62,705 nt of DNA from Betaproteobacteria bacterium (GTDB taxonomy: Bacteria; Pseudomonadota; Gammaproteobacteria; Burkholderiales; SG8-39). The position numbers were made by a program, and so were the translations under genes. The stretch covers positions 1 through 62,705 of the forward strand of contig JACPYS010000020.1 of the NCBI GenBank assembly GCA_016195915.1, given 5' to 3'. Position 1 is the stretch's first letter. Each line of letters begins with the position of its first letter. Under the pieces are notes generated by a model. That model worked only from the letters and a program-made list of their open reading frames with translations, was not told where the DNA came from and did not search any database. Below, piece after piece: positions 34,835 through 43,532 of the stretch.

Positions 34835-35857
34835 TTGTCCGCCATCAGCCTTCGGGACGTCACCAAGCTTTGGGGCAACGCGCGCGCCGTCGACAGCGTG
34901 AGCTTCGAAGCCGCGGCTGGCCGCTTCCTGGTTCTTCTCGGGCCTTCGGGCTGTGGCAAGTCCACGACGCTGCGCCTGATCGCCGGCCTCGAGCAGCTAT
35001 CGAGCGGGCGGATCTGCATCGGCGACGCCGACGTCACCGGCCTGCCACCCGCCCGGCGGCGCGTTTCGATGGTATTCCAGTCGTACGCGTTGTTTCCGCA
35101 CCTGTCCGTGGCCGAAAACATCGTTTTCGGGCTACGCGTGCGCGACGTGGCGCCCCGCGAGCGCGGCGAACGTCTGGCGAAGGTCGCCGCGCTGCTCGGA
35201 CTGACCGAGCTGCTCGAGCGCAAGCCCTCGCAACTCTCGGGTGGACAGCAGCAGCGCGTCGCGCTCGGGCGTGCGATCATCGCGCAGACGCCGGTGTGCC
35301 TGATGGACGAGCCGCTGTCGAACCTGGACGCGCAGCTGCGCCAGGAGATGCGACGCGAGATCCGCGCGCTGCAGCAGAAGCTCGGGATCACCATGATCTA
35401 TGTGACGCACGACCAGACCGAGGCGATGACCATGGCCGACCAGGTGGTGCTGCTGCGCGACGGACACGTTGAGCAGGACGGCACGCCGGACGAGCTCTAT
35501 GGCCGGCCCGCCACCGTGTTCGCGGCCCGATTCATCGGCACGCCGCCGATGAACGTGCTGGCGGGAGTTCCCGGCGCAGGCGAAGGCCGCCTGCTGGGCG
35601 TGCGGCCCGAGGACGTGCGGCTCGGTGTCGAGGGCCTGCCGGGGACGGTCGAGAGCGTCGAATATCTCGGCGCGGATTCCATCGTCAGCTGCCGCGTCGG
35701 AGGGCAGCCTTTCAACGTGCGCGTGGCGCGCCATGCGAGCGCGGCGCCGGGCGAAGCTGTCCGACTGTCATGGAATACCGACGCCGTACACCTGTTCGAC
35801 GCGCAGACCGGGAAACGCATGGAACGCGCCACCGCACTCGCACAGAAGGTCGCCTGA
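34835..35857 (+). CDS. ugpC: ABC transporter ATPase, UgpC/MalK family
   Basis: 340 aa from TTG 34835, with GGGAGG six bases upstream. Walker A is GPSGCGKST, the signature is LSGGQQQRVALGRA and Walker B is CLMDEPLSNLD. The C-terminal OB-fold regulatory domain starts near VFAARFIGTPPMNV. It powers the following UgpB/UgpA/UgpE transporter for glycerol-3-phosphate or another polyol or sugar. Confidence 0.85.
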   Translation: MSAISLRDVTKLWGNARAVDSVSFEAAAGRFLVLLGPSGCGKSTTLRLIAGLEQLSSGRICIGDADVTGLPPARRRVSMVFQSYALFPHLSVAENIVFGLRVRDVAPRERGERLAKVAALLGLTELLERKPSQLSGGQQQRVALGRAIIAQTPVCLMDEPLSNLDAQLRQEMRREIRALQQKLGITMIYVTHDQTEAMTMADQVVLLRDGHVEQDGTPDELYGRPATVFAARFIGTPPMNVLAGVPGAGEGRLLGVRPEDVRLGVEGLPGTVESVEYLGADSIVSCRVGGQPFNVRVARHASAAPGEAVRLSWNTDAVHLFDAQTGKRMERATALAQKVA

Positions 35858-35879
35858 AAATTTTTCAACGGAGGAACCC

Positions 35880-37166
35880 ATGATCGACACCAGCCTGAAA
35901 CGCCTCGCCGCGCTTGCGGCCGCCGCGCTTGTTGCGCTGCCTGCCTGGGCGCAGGAGATCTCGTTCTATTACCCGGTCGCAGTCGGCGGGCCGATTACCA
36001 AGATCATCGACGGCCTCGCCGCCGACTTCGAAAAGGAGAATCCCGGCATCAAGGTCAAGCCGATCTACTCCGGCACCTATCAGGAATCGATCGTAAAAGC
36101 CCTCACCGCGCACAAGTCGGGCGAGCCGCCGGTGGTCTCGGTGCTGCTTTCCACCGACATGTTCACGCTCATCGACGAGGATGCGATCGCTCCCTGGGAC
36201 ACGGTCGCCACCGGCGCCGATGACCAGCAGTGGATCAAGAGCTTCTACCCAGCGTTCATGCAGAACAGCCAGACCGGCGGCAAGACCTGGGGCATCCCGT
36301 TTCAGCGTTCCACCGTCGTGCTGTACTGGAACAAGGAAGCGTTCAAGGAGGCCGGACTCGATCCGAACCGGGCGCCCGCCAGCTGGAAGGAGATGGTGGA
36401 CTACGCGCAGAAACTCACCAAGCGCGACGCCTCGGGCAAGGTCAGCCAGTGGGGCGTGCAGGTGCCCTCGTCGGGGTTTCCGTATTGGCTGTTCCAGGGT
36501 TTCACCACGCAGAACAACGTGCAACTGATGAACACGAGCGGCGATACGACGTTCTACGACAACCCCGCGGTGATCGAGGCGCTGCAGTTCTGGGTGGACC
36601 TGTCGGGCAAGCACAAGGTCATGCCGCCCGGCATCATCGAATGGGGCACCACGCCGAAGGACTTTTTCGAACGCAAGATCGCGATGATGTGGACCACCAC
36701 CGGCAACCTCACCAACGTGAAGGCCAACGCCAAGTTCGATTTCGGCGTCGCGATGCTGCCTGCCGGCAAGCGCCGCGGCACGCCGACGGGCGGGGGCAAC
36801 TTCTACCTGTTCAAGAAATCCACGCCGCAGCAGCAGGCGGCGGCGCTCAAGTTCGTGAAGTGGGTGACCACGCCCAAGCGCGCGGCCGAATGGGGCATCG
36901 CAACCGGCTACGTGGCGGTGCGTCCCGATGCATGGGACACGCCCGAGATGAAGAAGTACGTCGAGGGCTTTCCGGCCGCCGCGGTGGCGCGTGACCAGCT
37001 GCAGTACGCGGTCGCCGAGCTTTCCACTCACGACAACCAGCGGGTTACCAAGGCGCTCAATGACGGCCTGCAGGCCGCGCTCACCGGTGGCAAATCACCC
37101 GAGGCGGCGATGAAGGAATCGCAGCGCGAGGCCGAGCGGCTGCTGCGATCGTATCGCAGGAAGTGA
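35880..37166 (+). CDS. ugpB: ABC transporter periplasmic binding protein, UgpB-like
   Basis: 428 aa. Signal peptide RLAALAAAALVALPAWA then QEISFYYPVAVGGPITKII. Binding-protein blocks include WGIPFQRSTVVLYWNKEAF and TPTGGGNFYLFKKS. UgpB binds glycerol-3-phosphate; the family also holds other sugar and sugar-phosphate binders. GGAGG lies before the ATG, and 22 bp separate it from ugpC. Confidence 0.85.
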   Translation: MIDTSLKRLAALAAAALVALPAWAQEISFYYPVAVGGPITKIIDGLAADFEKENPGIKVKPIYSGTYQESIVKALTAHKSGEPPVVSVLLSTDMFTLIDEDAIAPWDTVATGADDQQWIKSFYPAFMQNSQTGGKTWGIPFQRSTVVLYWNKEAFKEAGLDPNRAPASWKEMVDYAQKLTKRDASGKVSQWGVQVPSSGFPYWLFQGFTTQNNVQLMNTSGDTTFYDNPAVIEALQFWVDLSGKHKVMPPGIIEWGTTPKDFFERKIAMMWTTTGNLTNVKANAKFDFGVAMLPAGKRRGTPTGGGNFYLFKKSTPQQQAAALKFVKWVTTPKRAAEWGIATGYVAVRPDAWDTPEMKKYVEGFPAAAVARDQLQYAVAELSTHDNQRVTKALNDGLQAALTGGKSPEAAMKESQREAERLLRSYRRK

Positions 37167-37199
37167 ATCGCGCCAGCGCAACGTGAATCGCGCCAGCGC
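37163..37199. repeat. 17-bp duplication around the ugpA start
   Basis: GTGAATCGCGCCAGCGC occurs at 37163-37179 and again at 37183-37199 (period 20 bp). The first copy overlaps the ugpB stop; the second contains the GTG start of ugpA. The duplication appears to have separated the two genes. Confidence 0.85.
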
Positions 37200-38067
37200 T
37201 CAGGCCCAAATCCACGGCTGGCTGCTATTGCTGCCGGCCGCGGCGCTGCTTGCGCTGTTCACGCACTACCCGGCGCTAGCGACGCTCTGGCACAGCTTTT
37301 ACTCCAGCCCCAAGGGTGGCCGCCCCGCCCTTTGGGTCGGCCTGGACAATTACCGGGGCATGGTCGAGGACCCGGTGTTCTGGCAGGTGCTCGGCAACAA
37401 CCTCTGGTTCGCTGCCGGCACCATCCCGGTTTCAATCGCGCTCGCCTTGCTGATGGCGGTCTGGGTCAACGGAAAGATCGCCGGACGCGGGTTCCTGCGT
37501 CTCGCCTATTTCACGCCCACCGTGCTGCCGATGATCGCGGTGGCCAACATCTGGCTGTTCTTCTACACCCCGACCTACGGGCTGCTCGAGCAGTTCACCG
37601 TGGACCTGCTCGGCCTTCCCTCGCACAACTGGCTCGGCACCAAGAGCACGGTGCTCGCGTGTCTCATCGTAGTCACGATCTGGAAGGAAGCGGGTTTCTT
37701 CATGATCTTCTACCTCGCCGCGCTGCAGGCCATCCCGCCTTCGCTCGGTGAAGCCGCCGCGATCGAAGGCGCGGGACGCTGGTACTACTTTCGCCGCGTG
37801 ACCTTTCCGCTGCTCATGCCCACCACGCTGTTCGTGCTTGTGAACGCGGTGATCAATTCGTTTCGCCTGGTGGACCACATCGTGGTGATGACTCGCGGCG
37901 GCCCGGACAACGCGAGCAGCCTGCTCTTGTATTACATCTACGACGTCGGTTTCAAGTTCTGGGACTCAGCCTACGCCTCGACGCTCACCATGGTGTTGCT
38001 GGCAATCCTCGGCACCACCGCGCTCCTGCAGTTCGGTTTTCTCGAGCGGCGAATTCATTACCGATAA
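37183..38067 (+). CDS. ugpA: ABC transporter permease, UgpA-like
   Basis: 294 aa, about six membrane segments, starting at GTG 37183. The EAA loop is LPPSLGEAAAIEGAGRW-like (AIPPSLGEAAAIEGAG), and YFTPTVLPMIAVANIWLFF is a conserved membrane block. Heterodimer partner of the next gene; stop and next ATG overlap by one base. Confidence 0.85.
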   Translation: MNRASAQAQIHGWLLLLPAAALLALFTHYPALATLWHSFYSSPKGGRPALWVGLDNYRGMVEDPVFWQVLGNNLWFAAGTIPVSIALALLMAVWVNGKIAGRGFLRLAYFTPTVLPMIAVANIWLFFYTPTYGLLEQFTVDLLGLPSHNWLGTKSTVLACLIVVTIWKEAGFFMIFYLAALQAIPPSLGEAAAIEGAGRWYYFRRVTFPLLMPTTLFVLVNAVINSFRLVDHIVVMTRGGPDNASSLLLYYIYDVGFKFWDSAYASTLTMVLLAILGTTALLQFGFLERRIHYR

Positions 38068-38867
38068 TGATCCGTTCGCTGGAAACCGCTGCCGCCTGGC
38101 TGCTCGCGATCCTGTGGGTGCTGCCGCTCGCGTACGCGTTCTGGACCGCGTTCCACCCGCCCGAGTTCGCGACGCGCTTTCACCTGTTCGCACCGCTGAC
38201 GCTACAGAATTTCGTCAACGCCTGGGATGCCGCGCCGTTCGCGCGCTACTTCGTCAACACCGTGCTGCTGGTGAGCCTGATCCTCGCAACGCAGCTGGTG
38301 CTGGTGACGCTCGCTGCCTATGCCTTCGCGAGCTACGAGTTCTTCGGCCGCGACGTGATGTTCGCGTTGGTGCTGGTGCAGCTGATGATCATGCCCGACG
38401 TGCTGATCGTGGAGAACTACCGCACCATGGCGGCGCTCGATCTCACCGACACCATCCCCGCGATCGCGCTGCCGTACATGGCGTCGGCGTTCGGAATATT
38501 CCTATTGCGCCAGACCTTCAAGACCATCCCGCGCGAGCTGGACGAGGCCGCGCGCGTGGAAGGCGCCGGCTCGCTCAGGGTGCTGTGGGAAGTGTACGTG
38601 CCGCTCGCCCGGCCCGTGTACATCGCCTACGCGCTGGTGTCGGTGAGCTACCACTGGAACAACTTCCTGTGGCCGCTGATCATCACCAACTCGGTGGGCT
38701 CGCGCCCGCTCACCGTCGGCCTGCAGGTGTTTTCCTCCACCGACCAGGGCATCGACTGGTCGATCATCACCGCGGCGACGCTGATGACCTCCGGGCCGCT
38801 GCTGGTCGCGTTCCTGCTGTTCCAGCGCCAATTCGTGCAGAGTTTCATGCGCGCGGGGATAAAGTGA
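38067..38867 (+). CDS. ugpE: ABC transporter permease, UgpE-like
   Basis: 266 aa with about six membrane segments. The EAA loop is IPRELDEAARVEGAGSLR, and VTLAAYAFASYEFFGRD and NNFLWPLIITNS are typical of the family. ATG 38067 overlaps the upstream stop (TAATG). It completes the uptake system. Confidence 0.85.
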   Translation: MIRSLETAAAWLLAILWVLPLAYAFWTAFHPPEFATRFHLFAPLTLQNFVNAWDAAPFARYFVNTVLLVSLILATQLVLVTLAAYAFASYEFFGRDVMFALVLVQLMIMPDVLIVENYRTMAALDLTDTIPAIALPYMASAFGIFLLRQTFKTIPRELDEAARVEGAGSLRVLWEVYVPLARPVYIAYALVSVSYHWNNFLWPLIITNSVGSRPLTVGLQVFSSTDQGIDWSIITAATLMTSGPLLVAFLLFQRQFVQSFMRAGIK

Positions 38868-38889
38868 AAAGCGCGTTAAAGGAGGTTGA

Positions 38890-39744
38890 ATGAATCTGAT
38901 CCAGTGGAACATCCAGTGGTGCCGCGGCCTCGACGGCAAGGTCGATCCGCGCCGCATCGTAGAATCCGCGCGTACGTTCGCGGACTTCGATGTGCTGTGC
39001 CTGCAGGAGGTAGCGATCAACTTTCCGGCGCTGGCGGGAAGCGTGGGTGAAGACCAGGCGGCTGCGCTGTCCGCCGTTCTTCCTGAATACGAAGCCCTCT
39101 ACGCCGCTGCGGTCGATGTGCCGGGCGAACACGGCGTGCGGCGGCGCTTCGGCAACATGATCTTCTCGCGCTTTCCAGTACGGCAGGTGTTCCGGCACGC
39201 CCTGCCGTGGCCCGCGGACGACGATATCCCGAGCATGCCGCGCGTCGCGCTCGAGGCCGTGATCGACTCTCCGCTCGGCGCGCTGCGCGTGATTACTACC
39301 CACCTCGAGTACTACTCGGCGACGCAGCGCGACGCGCAGATCGGCCGGCTGCGTGGTCTGCATGCGGAAGCCTGCGGCCATGCGCGCGCCAGGCCTTCGG
39401 CGGAGTACCGCGACGGACCGTTCCAACGGTTCCCGCGCCCGGTACCGGCGATCCTGTGCGGCGATTTCAATCTGCCGGGAGGCCCGGCGGACCCGGCCTA
39501 CGCGCGCCTCCAGGAGCCGATCGGAAGCGACACGCCGAGATTCGTGGATGCGTGGCAGCACGCGCATCCGGGAGTTGCTCATCCGCCGACCTTTTGCGTG
39601 CATGAGCACGGGCACGCCGATACGCCCTATTGCTGCGACTTCGTGTTCGTCACGGAGGATCTCGTGCCGCGGTTGAAGAACGTTACGATCGATTCGGAGA
39701 CGCAGGCCTCGGACCACCAGCCGGTGATCGTCGAGTTCGGTTGA
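38890..39744 (+). CDS. EEP-family hydrolase
   Basis: 284 aa endonuclease/exonuclease/phosphatase fold. Visible residues are in LIQWNIQW, CLQEVAIN (Glu), TTHLEYYS (His), LCGDFNLPG (Asp, Asn) and ASDHQPVI (Asp-His). The active site is complete. There is no signal peptide. It ends the Ugp operon (22 bp gap, AAAGGAGG RBS), where a UgpQ-type glycerophosphodiesterase is often found, so a phosphodiesterase role is plausible. Confidence 0.8.
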   Translation: MNLIQWNIQWCRGLDGKVDPRRIVESARTFADFDVLCLQEVAINFPALAGSVGEDQAAALSAVLPEYEALYAAAVDVPGEHGVRRRFGNMIFSRFPVRQVFRHALPWPADDDIPSMPRVALEAVIDSPLGALRVITTHLEYYSATQRDAQIGRLRGLHAEACGHARARPSAEYRDGPFQRFPRPVPAILCGDFNLPGGPADPAYARLQEPIGSDTPRFVDAWQHAHPGVAHPPTFCVHEHGHADTPYCCDFVFVTEDLVPRLKNVTIDSETQASDHQPVIVEFG

Positions 39745-39875
39745 GCGCTTGGCGTCGCCGGAGGCATCGACGGCAAGGCGCCGGAATCGGTGATCATCGC
39801 TTTCGCGACGGACTTTGGGTTACGCGAACTGGGGCAGCTGATGCGATACTCACGAAAAGCACTCGACGGCGGCTC

Positions 39876-40234
39876 GCGACCCCTATGCACAGTTGTCAAC
39901 TATGCGTAGTTGGCGGTGTGCGCAAGCCGCTCTTCCCTCTTTCCGCAGACGCGATCAACTGTCATCAACTTGACATAGTTTCAGCTTCGCTGAGACCAGC
40001 AGTTTCGCGCGCACTGGGCGAGCAGGTCGATACTTGTCTTGTACGATCGGGATCGACAGCAGGGCGCCGCGCGGGAACTGAATGAAAGGCGAATCTCCTC
40101 CTTCGGGTCTTCTGGGGTTTTCGCCGCATAGTGAATTGCGAACACCGTGCGAAACTATGTTGAGGTCGGGTCCCGCAGATCCCTCAGCGGAAACCGCGAA
40201 ACTGCGCATAGTTGAGATCTATGCATAGTGGCCG
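39876..40234. repeat. 359-bp repeat element R, copy 1
   Basis: Matches 41400-41758 over 359 bp with four substitutions and no indels, in direct orientation. Its ends form an imperfect terminal inverted repeat: 39877-39911 against 40200-40234 match at 29 of 35 bases. Several CTATG/CATAG motifs recur, and CAACTA-TGCG-TAGTTG is a perfect hairpin near the left end. No convincing protein is encoded. It resembles a MITE-like element. Confidence 0.9.
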
Positions 40235-40259
40235 CTATGTAAAGCTGTACATAGCGACC
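40230..40259. repeat. 30-bp dyad P, copy 1
   Basis: GGCCGCTATGTA-AAGCTG-TACATAGCGACC: 12-bp arms with one mismatch around a 6-nt centre. It joins the right end of R copy 1 to the SBP module. An identical copy lies at 41376-41405. Confidence 0.85.
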
Positions 40260-40365
40260 CAAAGCGGACGCGCAGGTGTAGGATTGTTTCAAACTAAGGT
40301 CGCAAGGGTTTGTGCCTTTCCGGTCTAGGTTCTTGCGCATTGTTTTGTACATCCCGGGGAAATCA

Positions 40366-41352
40366 ATGAACAGGCGTGACGCGGTACTCGCACTGGTTGC
40401 GCTCGGTTCAACGCCGGTTACCGGCATGACGCAGCAGGGCAGGATTAGCCGGATTGGGATCCTCTCCGTGCGCTCTCGCTCGACCCCGTCAATTCCCGAT
40501 CTGTATTTCGACGCGTTCGTGCAGGGAATGCGCGAACTTGGCAATGTCGAGGGAAAAAACCTAGTCATCGAATGGCGCTTTGCGGAGGGAAAAGTCGAGC
40601 GCGTCCCGGCACTGGCCGCCGAACTTATTCGGCTGAATGTCGAAGTTATCGTGACCCATTCGACGGTTGCAGCTAAGGCACTGCAACGGGCGAGCCGCGC
40701 TATTCCCGTTGTCTGCGCAACCTGTGGCGATCCCGTAAGCACCGGCATTACAGCGAGTCTGGCGCGCCCGGACGGTAACGTGACGGGGCTGTCACTCATG
40801 GCTACCGAGGTAAACCAAAAGAATCTTGAACTGCTGAAGATCATGATGCCGGCATTGTCGCGCGCCGCTGTCCTGGTAAATCCGGACAACCCAGGTAATT
40901 CCGCTGGTCTGAAGGGCTTTCAGACTGCGGCGCAACAGCTTGGCGTAATGCTTCTGCCGGTAGAGGCCCGCACGCCGGAGGAGATCGAGCGCGGTTTTGC
41001 CGCAATGGCGCGGGAACGCGTCAACGCCGTCGCCGTTATGGCCGATCCACTCTTTATTATCCACCGGCGTCGAATCACGGAACTTGTCGCGCGATATCGG
41101 CTACCGTCGAGTTTTTATAGCCGGGACGATGTGGAAGCTGGCGGCCTGATGAGCTACGGCCAGAACCTCAAGGAGTTTTACCGGAGCGCGGCGACCTACG
41201 TCGACAAGATACTCAAGGGCGCCAAGCCGGCTGAATTGCCGATCGAGCAGCCGACGAGAATCCATCTGGCGATCAACCGTAGGACTGCCAAGGCGCTCGG
41301 CATCACAATCTCGCAGGAATTGCTGCTGCGCGTAGACGAGGTGATAGAGTAG
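40366..41352 (+). CDS. Orphan ABC-type substrate-binding protein (ABC_sub_bind family)
   Basis: 328 aa from ATG 40366 (GGGGA upstream). The N-terminus MNRRDAVLALVALGSTPVTG is a twin-arginine-like or signal segment. The family blocks are RISRIGILSVRS, then GMRELGNVEGKNLVIEWRFA and ASLARPDGNVTGLSLMATEV. AINRRTAKALGITI follows near the C-terminus. The fold is a two-lobed periplasmic binding protein for an unknown ligand. No permease or ATPase gene is adjacent. It lies alone between two 30-bp dyads and two 359-bp repeats. Confidence 0.85.
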   Translation: MNRRDAVLALVALGSTPVTGMTQQGRISRIGILSVRSRSTPSIPDLYFDAFVQGMRELGNVEGKNLVIEWRFAEGKVERVPALAAELIRLNVEVIVTHSTVAAKALQRASRAIPVVCATCGDPVSTGITASLARPDGNVTGLSLMATEVNQKNLELLKIMMPALSRAAVLVNPDNPGNSAGLKGFQTAAQQLGVMLLPVEARTPEEIERGFAAMARERVNAVAVMADPLFIIHRRRITELVARYRLPSSFYSRDDVEAGGLMSYGQNLKEFYRSAATYVDKILKGAKPAELPIEQPTRIHLAINRRTAKALGITISQELLLRVDEVIE

Positions 41353-41375
41353 CGGGGCCGCAACCGACTGCTGTT

Positions 41376-41405
41376 GGCCGCTATGTAAAGCTGTACATAG
41401 CGACC
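41376..41405. repeat. 30-bp dyad P, copy 2
   Basis: Identical to 40230-40259 (GGCCGCTATGTA-AAGCTG-TACATAGCGACC). It joins the SBP module to the left end of R copy 2. Confidence 0.85.
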
Positions 41406-41758
41406 CCTATGCACAGTTGTCAACTATGCGTAGTTGGCGGTGTGCGCAAGCCGCTCTTCCCTCTATCCGCAGACGCGATCAACTGTCATCAACTTGACAT
41501 AGTTTCAGCTTCGCTGAGACCAGCAGTTTCGCGCGCACTGGGCGAGCAGGTCGATACTTGTCTTGTACGATCGGGATCGACAGCAGGGTGCCGCGCGGGA
41601 ATTGAATGAAAGGCGAATCTCCTCCTTCGGGTTTTCTGGGGTTTTCGCCGCATAGTGAATTGCGAACACCGTGCGAAACTATGTTGAGGTCGGGTCCCGC
41701 AGATCCCTCAGCGGAAACCGCGAAACTGCGCATAGTTGAGATCTATGCATAGTGGCCG
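41400..41758. repeat. 359-bp repeat element R, copy 2
   Basis: Direct repeat of 39876-40234, four substitutions, no indels. The left end is preceded by dyad P, the right end by unrelated DNA (TCTCCGG). No target-site duplication around the composite is visible. Confidence 0.9.
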
Positions 41759-41938
41759 TCTCCGGTCATTCTCGTCAATAGCCGTTGACGTTCGCTTCAC
41801 CGCAATGCAGAAATGCACGGGCTCTTCAAAATCCCTCAGACGAGCGACTGGCGTGACTCGCGACCTTTACGCAGCTTGGCAATTTCGTTCCAGCGAAACA
41901 CAACGCGGGCGCTTTTCTACCGCCCCAATCGAACCGGG

Positions 41939-42115
41939 TCACCGTCCTGCCGCTTTGGGGCGCGCCCGGCGGAGCACCCGGTTGGACTTCTCGATTTGAG
42001 CTTTCGAAAAGAAGGCGACAATCTCCGCAGGAGACTTGCCGGCCAGGACACCCTCCTGCCGGTCGCGAACCTTGCGAAAAAACTCGAACGAATGAAATTC
42101 AGTTTTCCCTGCCAT
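41939..42115 (-). CDS. Small hypothetical protein
   Basis: 58 aa from ATG 42115 (MAGKTEFHSFEFFRKVRDRQ). It ends RVLRRARPKAAGR. GAGG lies upstream. It is 44 bp downstream of mqsA on the same strand. Basic C-terminus; function unknown. Confidence 0.45.
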   Translation of the reverse strand: MAGKTEFHSFEFFRKVRDRQEGVLAGKSPAEIVAFFSKAQIEKSNRVLRRARPKAAGR

Positions 42116-42159
42116 GGCCGATTACCTCGCGCGGAGAGTCTCTGCCCCAGCCAAACAAA

Positions 42160-42558
42160 TCAGCTCTGCAATTCGTTCAGCAATTCCGGGTGTCGATCGA
42201 GAAGGCGAAATAGATTTGTCACCGCCGGTAGCGGACGAGACTTGCCTCGCTCGTAACGTGAAAACGCATTCGGACCGCCACCCGTGATTCGAGCGGCCTC
42301 CTGCTGGGTAAGCTTCAACTTCTTGCGGATGCGCGCGAGCTCGGCAGCTTCCCGAGTGTCGATCTCTGCGGCAAGGCGTTTGATGGCTTCGGCGAACCGT
42401 TTACCTTCTCCCGAGCCAAATTCAACCTCATGGCAATCCGGGCAATGCCAACCCGCAACTTTCGGCACCACAGTCGCATGACCCTTGTATTCGTACGGTA
42501 CGTCCTTGACGGCATGCCGGAGGCTTCCCTGTCCGCAGTTTAGGCATTCACGGGGCAT
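42160..42558 (-). CDS. mqsA: MqsA/YgiT-type antitoxin
   Basis: 132 aa. The N-terminal zinc site has CLNCG and CPDCH, and the C-terminal HTH has LKLTQQEAARITGGGPNAF and SRYERGKSRPLPAVT. It is the transcriptional repressor and neutraliser of MqsR. Start is ATG 42558, one base after the mqsR stop. The frame is intact, unlike its toxin partner. Confidence 0.9.
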   Translation of the reverse strand: MPRECLNCGQGSLRHAVKDVPYEYKGHATVVPKVAGWHCPDCHEVEFGSGEGKRFAEAIKRLAAEIDTREAAELARIRKKLKLTQQEAARITGGGPNAFSRYERGKSRPLPAVTNLFRLLDRHPELLNELQS

Positions 42559-42559
42559 T

Positions 42560-42865
42560 TCACTTCTCTTTGAACTGAATCACGATAGAACCATCCACGC
42601 GCAACGTCACCTTCACGTAAGCCACTTTGCGATTCGGCGCAACAGGGTGATATACGTCCTGCCAGACTTGGCTTGCCGCGTGAGTCGTCATGCTCTTGTA
42701 AAAATCGGCTCGTGTCATCGCGCACACCAAACTGATGGCCTGTGCCGAGTCCAGGCCCATTGCTTGAGCGCCAACCAAGGCTGTGGAGGTAAAAGCATCC
42801 ACGCCACGCTATTGCACGGCGGTCTTCACGGCAGCCAGATCGTAGTGTGGTTTGCGCTTTTCCAA
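42560..42865 (-). pseudogene. mqsR: MqsR-type mRNA interferase toxin with in-frame amber codon
   Basis: MqsR cuts mRNA at GCU sites. The reading frame from TTG 42865 gives EKRKPHYDLAAVKTAVQ, then a TAG at 42809-42811 (codon 19), then RGVDAFTSTALVGAQAMG. The catalytic part is intact (RADFYKSMTTHAASQVWQDV, KVTLRVDGSIVIQFKEK). GTG 42802 could allow reinitiation giving an 80-aa N-truncated protein. Otherwise the toxin is dead. Confidence 0.75.
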
Positions 42866-42876
42866 CGCGATTAGAT

Positions 42877-42891
42877 TAACCGATAAGGTTA
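42877..42891. promoter_or_regulatory. Putative MqsA operator
   Basis: TAACC-GATAA-GGTTA, a perfect 5-bp-arm palindrome. On the minus strand AACCTTATCGGTT differs at three positions from the E. coli MqsA site AACCTTTTAGGTT. It is 11 bp upstream of the mqsR start. Confidence 0.75.
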
Positions 42892-42892
42892 G

Positions 42893-43228
42893 TCATTGCG
42901 AGCAATTGTTCGCGATTGAATTGCGACCGCGACGGTCGGGTGTTGGGGGAATACCCGCCGTTCCACGTATCGCGGCAGCCCCGACTTCATTACCGCCGCT
43001 TCGCACCCGGAACTCGGGGTCAATGCATCCGCCAATCACGGAGGTGAGTTCCTCCTCGATCTGTACAGCAGCGGTTCCGGACCGTTGGGCTTCTCCAGCA
43101 GAGGGACGTGGTGATACCAGGGCAATCGTGCAAGTGACGCTTGCGTCGTAGCGCTCTGCGTGCTCGACCTCGGCTTGGATCAGTGTCAGCCGACGTCGGG
43201 TGGCAACGCGCAGCAATAATTGGCGCAT
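42893..43228 (-). CDS. Hypothetical protein, low support
   Basis: About 111 aa from ATG 43228 (MRQLLLRVATRRRLTLIQAE), preceded by GAGGGAA. The C-terminal half (FRVRSGGNEVGAAAIRG) is low-information. It lies between mqsR and a divergent antitoxin. No family is recognised; it may not be real. Confidence 0.3.
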   Translation of the reverse strand: MRQLLLRVATRRRLTLIQAEVEHAERYDASVTCTIALVSPRPSAGEAQRSGTAAVQIEEELTSVIGGCIDPEFRVRSGGNEVGAAAIRGTAGIPPTPDRRGRNSIANNCSQ

Positions 43229-43295
43229 TGAGTTCCCTCGACATTCCTCGACATGGAATAGTACATAATTGCACACGATAGCTGGGAGAAATTCC

Positions 43296-43532
43296 ATGCC
43301 GCGCACGATTCGAAACCAGACCGTTGTCGGTACCGATCATTCCGTCACCGTTCGGGTGCAAGAGCTCGAGCCCGGCGCGAGAGTGGAGGTCATCGTCGTG
43401 ATGAATTCCGACCAGGAGCCGGAAACGCCGCCTGGAACCAGTTTCATCGACGCGATCGCGGGGGTGACCATTGATGCTCCAGAGAATTATTCGGTCAAGT
43501 TCGAGGACCTTCACTATCGCCCCAGTCGTTAG
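43296..43532 (+). CDS. Putative VapB-like antitoxin
   Basis: 78 aa from ATG 43296 (MPRTIRNQTVVGTDHSVTVR), with GGGAGAA upstream. The body VQELEPGARVEVIVVMNSDQ suggests a small regulator or antitoxin. The gene directly precedes a PIN-domain toxin frame. The specific antitoxin family is not identified. Confidence 0.55.
   Translation: MPRTIRNQTVVGTDHSVTVRVQELEPGARVEVIVVMNSDQEPETPPGTSFIDAIAGVTIDAPENYSVKFEDLHYRPSR

Noticed and set aside
34708-35394. N-terminal extension of the HtrA-like frame
   Set aside because: Runs through the divergent ugpC gene; the signal peptide starts at ATG 34707.
39955-40209. 84-aa minus-strand ORF inside R, repeated in copy 2
   Set aside because: Two of three substitutions between copies change residues and no family is recognised; R looks non-coding.
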